NCBI RefSeq assembly: GCF_022374895.2
Contig: NZ_CP092423.2
Location: 1,550,001-1,614,000 of the forward strand
DNA: 64,000 nucleotides
Reading direction: 5' to 3'
Source of the DNA: Mycobacterium lentiflavum
Lineage (GTDB): Bacteria; Actinomycetota; Actinomycetes; Mycobacteriales; Mycobacteriaceae
Of this stretch, positions 59,890 to 64,000 are shown one piece after another. How positions within the stretch are numbered: the first letter of the stretch is position 1; every line of letters begins with the position of its first letter. The translations under genes were made by a program, and so were the position numbers. Below the pieces are notes generated by a model, which did no database searches, had not been told where the DNA came from, and was given only the letters and a program-made list of their open reading frames with translations.

Positions 59890-61182
59890 TTAGCGGGGGA
59901 TACCCGCCAGCTTGTCGGCGAACTTCGCCTCGGCTGCGGCACGCAGCCGCGGCAGGTGTTCGGAGGGAAACAGATCGGGCGCGGGCTCGCGGTCTTTGAG
60001 CAGCATGCGTGCCAGCGTCACCTTGTGCACCTCGGTCGGGCCGTCGGCCAGGCCCAACACGAAGGACTCCACCAGATATTGGACGAACGGCATCTCATGC
60101 GTGGTGCCCAACGATCCGTGTAGTTGTAGCGCCCGCGCCGACACGTCATGCAGCACCTTCTGCATCATCGCCTTGACGGCGGAAATATCGGCCCGCACCG
60201 CCTTGTAGTCGTTGAATTGGTCTATTTTCCAAGCGGTTTGAAGTGTCAGCAGCCGGAACGCCTCGATCTCCATCCATGAGTCGGCGATCATCTCCTGTAC
60301 GAGTTGCTTGTTGGCGAGCACCTCGCCCTGGGTGTGGCGCGACACGGCTCGCTCACAGAGCATGTCGAAGATCCGGCGGACCAAGCCGACCGTGCGCATT
60401 GCGTGATGAATGCGACCGCCGCCGAGACGGGTCTGCGCGACGACGAACGCGCCACCCCGCGGGCCCAGCATGTGGTCGGCCGGCACCCGGACATTCTCGT
60501 AGCGGACGTAACCCTCGCGGCCACCGCCCAGGGGCTGATAGCCCAGTCCGACATCGCGGATCACATTGATTCCGGGGGTGTCGCCGGGGACGACGAACAT
60601 CGAATACCGTTGGTACGGTGGCGCATCGGGATCGGTCATGGCCATCACGATGATGAACGACGCCATCGAGGCAAACGACGAGAACCATTTCTCCCCGTTG
60701 ATGATCCAGTGCTCACCGTCGGGCACCGCGGACGTGGTGAACACTTTCGGGTCCGCGCCGCCCTGCGGTTCGGTCATCGAGAAGCAGGACACGATCCGGT
60801 TATCCAGCAGTGGTTCAAGATACCGCGATTTGAGCTCGGGTGTGCCGTAGTGCGCGAGGATCTCGCTGTTGCCGGAATCGGGTGCCTGCGAGCCGAATAC
60901 GATCGGTGCGCACTCCGAGCGGCCCAGAATCTCATTGAGCAGGGCCAGTTTCACCTGGCCGTAGCCCGGGCCACCGAGATGTGGACCGAGGTGCGTGGCC
61001 CACAGCCCGCGCTCCTTCACGACCTGCTGCAGAGGCGGGATCAGCGCCTGGCGTACCGGATCGCCCAGATCGTGCGACTCCTTGACGATCAGGTCGATGG
61101 GCTCACACTCGGTGCGCACGAAGTCCTCTACCCATTCGAGTTGCTGTGCCCACTGCCGATCAGTGGAGAAATCCCACGACAT
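59890..61182 (-). CDS. Acyl-CoA dehydrogenase, ACAD10/11-like
   Basis: 430 residues. SMTEPQGGADPKVFTTSAVP is the FAD loop, WFSSFASMASFIIVMAMTDP follows, and LHGSLGTTHEMPFVQYLVES and ADGPTEVHKVTLARML form the C-terminal FAD part. The usual catalytic Glu region is altered. The group is found alone in bacteria and fused to a kinase in animal ACAD10 and ACAD11. Last gene of the minus-strand operon, 3 bases after the racemase stop codon. Confidence 0.92.
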   Translation of the reverse strand: MSWDFSTDRQWAQQLEWVEDFVRTECEPIDLIVKESHDLGDPVRQALIPPLQQVVKERGLWATHLGPHLGGPGYGQVKLALLNEILGRSECAPIVFGSQAPDSGNSEILAHYGTPELKSRYLEPLLDNRIVSCFSMTEPQGGADPKVFTTSAVPDGEHWIINGEKWFSSFASMASFIIVMAMTDPDAPPYQRYSMFVVPGDTPGINVIRDVGLGYQPLGGGREGYVRYENVRVPADHMLGPRGGAFVVAQTRLGGGRIHHAMRTVGLVRRIFDMLCERAVSRHTQGEVLANKQLVQEMIADSWMEIEAFRLLTLQTAWKIDQFNDYKAVRADISAVKAMMQKVLHDVSARALQLHGSLGTTHEMPFVQYLVESFVLGLADGPTEVHKVTLARMLLKDREPAPDLFPSEHLPRLRAAAEAKFADKLAGIPR

Positions 61183-61185
61183 CTG

Positions 61186-62349
61186 TCATCCCTTTCGTTC
61201 GTCAGCACTTTGCGTCACGCTCTGTTTCACGACGCCGGCGTCGACGAGTTCGGTGATGGCATGCTCGTCGAATCCCAATTCGCGCAGCAGGGCACGCGAG
61301 TGGTCGCCGGGCAACGACGGCGACGACGGCGCATCGGGCCTGGTGCGCGAGAAGCGCGGAGCCGGTGCGGGCTGGGTGATCCCGTCGACGGCGATGAAGG
61401 TGTCGCGTGCGGCAAGATGCGGATGCCGCGGCGCTTCCGATAGCGAAAGTACCGGTGTCGCACAACATCCCGGTGAGTCGAGGAGCCGTTCCCAATCCTC
61501 GCGCGACTTCTCGGCGAAACGAGCAGCCAGTGCCGCGCGGTGTGCGGGCCAGGTGGCCGGCTCGGCTTCGTCATGCGGCACGTCGACGTCAAGACGATCG
61601 CAGAGTTCGGCGTAGAACTTCGGTTCCATCGCACCGACCGCAACGTGGCGTCCGTCCGCGGTGGCGTAGGCGCCGTAGAAGTGCGCCGCGCCGTCGAGCA
61701 GGTTGTCCTGGCGGCGGTCGCGCCAGGTGCCGGCGGGCACCATCCCGAAGTACGGTGCCAGCAGGGTCGCGACGCCGTCGACCATCGCGACGTCGAGCAC
61801 CTGGCCTTCGCCCGACTCGCGGGCCTCGAGAATCGCACTGAGCAGGCCCACCGCCAGCAGCATTCCGCCGCCGCCGTAGTCGCCGACCAAATTGAGCGGC
61901 GGAACGGGTGATTCGGCGGTGCCGATGCCGTGCAGGGCACCCGCGAGCGCGAGGTAGTTGATGTCGTGGCCGGCGTGTCCGGCCAGCGGGCCGTCCTGCC
62001 CGTAGCCGGTCATGCGGGCGTAAACGAGACGAGGATTGAGCGGCTGCAGTGCGTCGGGGCCGATGCCCAGTCGTTCGGCCACGCCCGGTCGGTACACGTC
62101 GACGAAGGCGTCAGCGTTGGCGACGAGCCGGTGAACGAGCTCACGGCCGCGGGAATCCTTGACGTCGACGGCGACGGACCGCTGGCTACGGCGAACCGTG
62201 TAATCGATGGGCAGCGGACCGTCCACGCCAGCAAGAGCATCGACGCGGACGACGTCGGCGCCCAAGTCTCCCAACAACATCCCGCAGAACGGGGCCGGTC
62301 CCAGGCCGCCCATCATCACGATGCGGACCCCGCGCAGCGGACCGCTCAC
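61186..62349 (-). CDS. Alpha-methylacyl-CoA racemase / CaiB-BaiF-family CoA enzyme
   Basis: About 387 residues from a GTG at 62349 (GTGA overlap with the upstream stop at 62346). GHDINYLALAGALH carries His128 and NLVGDYGGGGM carries Asp157, matching the His126/Asp156 pair of mycobacterial Mcr, and LGDLGADVVRVD is the family's CoA-binding start. The Asp of class III CoA transferases is absent. It would epimerise 2-methylacyl-CoA so that the acyl-CoA dehydrogenase can act. Confidence 0.88.
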   Translation of the reverse strand: MSGPLRGVRIVMMGGLGPAPFCGMLLGDLGADVVRVDALAGVDGPLPIDYTVRRSQRSVAVDVKDSRGRELVHRLVANADAFVDVYRPGVAERLGIGPDALQPLNPRLVYARMTGYGQDGPLAGHAGHDINYLALAGALHGIGTAESPVPPLNLVGDYGGGGMLLAVGLLSAILEARESGEGQVLDVAMVDGVATLLAPYFGMVPAGTWRDRRQDNLLDGAAHFYGAYATADGRHVAVGAMEPKFYAELCDRLDVDVPHDEAEPATWPAHRAALAARFAEKSREDWERLLDSPGCCATPVLSLSEAPRHPHLAARDTFIAVDGITQPAPAPRFSRTRPDAPSSPSLPGDHSRALLRELGFDEHAITELVDAGVVKQSVTQSADERKG

Positions 62350-63140
62350 CGGGTCTGTCCCGAAGACCACTGTTGCCTGCGTGCGGCCGCTTCGTCGGTG
62401 GCGTGCGAGATCACCTGATTGCGGTTCTCCAGTTCCAGCGCGGCGGAGAGGCTCGCGGCGTCGGTGTTGTGTTGCAACGCACGCTTGGTCAGCTGTACAC
62501 CTAGCGGCGACAGGTCCGCGATCAGCGACGCCAACTCAACGCCACGGTCGGTCAGCCGGTCCGGCTCGACAAGCTCGCTGACCAGCCCGCGCCGATCCGC
62601 TTCCGTCGCCGACACGGTGCGTCCGGTGAGCATCCAGTCGGCGGCCACACTGGTCCCAACGATGCGGGGCAGGTGGTAGCTCATGCCCATCTCGGCGCCG
62701 GACAAGCCGAGCAGGATCGCGGCGTTGCCGAATGATGCTGTCGCCGAACAGATCCGGATGTCGGAGGCGAGGCACAGCGCGAACCCAGCGCCTACGCACG
62801 GGCCGTTGACCGCAGCGATGACGGGCTGGGGCAGCGCACGCAGCCCCTTGGCCAGCGCGGCCATCCTCTCCTGAAAACGCATCCGGTCCAGCGCGGGTGC
62901 GCTGGCCTCGAGCATGCCGGGGCCGAAATCGCGCATGTCGATGCCCGCGCAAAAGCCCCGGCCGGCGCCGGTCAGCACGATGGCGCGCGCTGTGCTGTCA
63001 CCACCCAAATCGCTTAACGTCTGCGTCAAGTCGGTTTGCATGGCCTCGTTGATCGCGTTGAGCCGCTCGGGTCGATTCAGCCGCAGGACGACGACGCCGT
63101 CGCGCGGCCGGTCGAGATCGAGCGTGCTCGGCTTAGTCAT
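62346..63140 (-). CDS. Enoyl-CoA hydratase
   Basis: 264 residues from the ATG at 63140 ([20 protein letters not shown]). [17 protein letters not shown] and [20 protein letters not shown] build the oxyanion hole. A crotonase Glu near [20 protein letters not shown] completes it. The gene lies 7 bases after the thiolase stop. Confidence 0.92.
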   Translation of the reverse strand: MTKPSTLDLDRPRDGVVVLRLNRPERLNAINEAMQTDLTQTLSDLGGDSTARAIVLTGAGRGFCAGIDMRDFGPGMLEASAPALDRMRFQERMAALAKGLRALPQPVIAAVNGPCVGAGFALCLASDIRICSATASFGNAAILLGLSGAEMGMSYHLPRIVGTSVAADWMLTGRTVSATEADRRGLVSELVEPDRLTDRGVELASLIADLSPLGVQLTKRALQHNTDAASLSAALELENRNQVISHATDEAAARRQQWSSGQTR

Positions 63141-63147
63141 ATCCGGG

Positions 63148-64000
63148 TCACACCCGCTCGACGATCGTCGCGGTGCCCATGCCGCCACCGGTACACATCG
63201 TCACCAATCCCGTTGTCAGGTCCCGACGTTCGAGTTCATCGAGGACGGTCCCGATCAACATCGCGCCCGTCGCACCGATCGGGTGGCCCAGGGCGATCGC
63301 GCCTCCGTTGACATTGACTCGGTCCGGATCGAGGTCGAGGTCGCGCATCGTCTTGAGTGGGACGGCGGCGAATGCTTCGTTGATCTCCCACAGGTCGATG
63401 TCCGCCACGGTCATGCCGGCGCGCTGCAGGCAACGTTGCGCGGCCGGCCCGGGTGCGGTGAGCATGATGATCGGTTCGCTGCCGATCGCGGCGGCGGCCC
63501 GGATCTGACCACGCGGCCTTACGCCGTTGGAGCGCGCCCAGGTCGGCGATCCGAGCAATACCGCTGCCGCGCCGTCGACCACCCCCGAGGAGTTTCCCGC
63601 GTGGTGAACATGGTCGACGTGGTCGATGCTGGGGTAGCGCTCCAGGCAGATCTCGTCGAATGTGCGGTGCTCACCGTCGACACCTGTCGCGCCCATCGTC
63701 GCGAACGCCGGCCGCAGCCGCGCCAGCGACTCAGGGGAGGTCCCGGGGCGCGGGTGCTCGTCGCGGGTGAATGGACCGTCGGGCGTCACGATTTCGACCA
63801 GGGACCGATCGAATCGTCCCTCGTCGATGGCGGCGGCAGCGCGGTTCTGGCTAAGTGCGGCGTAGGTGTCGACGACCTCGCGGGTGAAGCCCTCCAGGGT
63901 CGCGATGAGATCTGCCGAAATACCTTGCGGGACAGTCGGATACAGTGCGCGCAAGTCCGCGTTGTCGCCGTCGATCGTCGGCACTCCGGCCGTGACGTCC
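63148..64000 (-). CDS. Acetyl-CoA acetyltransferase (thiolase), partial
   Basis: The frame is open from 63148 to the right edge, so the N-terminal part with the nucleophilic Cys is outside the window. Visible are [20 protein letters not shown] (active-site His), [15 protein letters not shown] (active-site Cys, end), and [20 protein letters not shown]. It cleaves 3-ketoacyl-CoA to acetyl-CoA and shortened acyl-CoA. First gene visible of the operon that runs through ECH, racemase and ACAD. Confidence 0.93.
   Translation of the reverse strand, partial: DVTAGVPTIDGDNADLRALYPTVPQGISADLIATLEGFTREVVDTYAALSQNRAAAAIDEGRFDRSLVEIVTPDGPFTRDEHPRPGTSPESLARLRPAFATMGATGVDGEHRTFDEICLERYPSIDHVDHVHHAGNSSGVVDGAAAVLLGSPTWARSNGVRPRGQIRAAAAIGSEPIIMLTAPGPAAQRCLQRAGMTVADIDLWEINEAFAAVPLKTMRDLDLDPDRVNVNGGAIALGHPIGATGAMLIGTVLDELERRDLTTGLVTMCTGGGMGTATIVERV

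Noticed and set aside
1..64000. CRISPR arrays, rRNA genes and replication origins
   Set aside because: No regularly spaced repeats, rRNA signatures or origin features were seen.

Overview
The window looks like a chromosomal segment of a non-tuberculous Mycobacterium. It is GC-rich and carries an MmpS/MmpL pair, an MspA-type porin, a WS/DGAT wax-ester/triacylglycerol synthase, an F420-dependent Ddn-family enzyme, several FadE/CoA-transferase lipid genes, and a crcB-crcB-DUF190/pgm block arranged like the M. tuberculosis Rv3068c-Rv3071 neighbourhood. The species cannot be fixed from the sequence alone.

Layout. 1-4.6 kb: a DUF190 gene and two crcB fluoride-channel subunits on the minus strand, divergent from phosphoglucomutase and an MFS transporter. 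4.7-14.5 kb: an accessory island that starts at a tRNA-Ala(GGC). The tRNA 3' end is duplicated around an IS481-family element, and an IS630-family element with a passenger gene sits in the second copy. Then come a LuxR-type regulator with an operon (alpha/beta hydrolase, SRPBCC-like protein, cupin, AhpD-like protein) and an IS1380-family transposase. 15-19 kb: a GT4 / glycan-processing / GH130 operon ending in an S30AE-like small protein. 19-28 kb: a flavin-binding protein, a PAS-ANTAR regulator with an unusual leader, CitE-like and SDR genes, glycogen phosphorylase and small conserved proteins. 28-35 kb: a YwaF-like membrane protein, a frameshifted small gene, an FtsX-type ABC transporter whose ATPase carries a cyclic-nucleotide-binding domain, and MmpS/MmpL. 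35-47 kb: an XRE regulator, an SDR/WS-DGAT operon, a TetR gene and a long acyl-CoA catabolic operon that includes a YWTD beta-propeller, a previously easy-to-miss 47-residue ORF and an MFS exporter. 47-52 kb: an alcohol-dehydrogenase remnant, hydrolase, secreted C39-like protein, SMR efflux pump, DoxX protein, HD-domain protein and an SDR.

52-58 kb is the most striking part. An aminoglycoside-phosphotransferase-like kinase gene is cut by an IS3-family element (3-bp target duplication, 26-bp-class inverted repeats). That IS3 element is itself cut, at its orfA/orfB junction, by a 3.9-kb three-gene tyrosine-recombinase element (Tn554/RIT-like). Removing the IS and one target copy on paper restores a 319-codon kinase. 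58-64 kb: a small secreted protein, an MspA-type porin, a Ddn-family protein, and a minus-strand acyl-CoA operon (thiolase, enoyl-CoA hydratase, alpha-methylacyl-CoA racemase, acyl-CoA dehydrogenase). A kinase of this family plus an ACAD resembles the two halves of animal ACAD10/11 and the bacterial Lva system, so the kinase disruption may have broken a hydroxy-acid degradation route.
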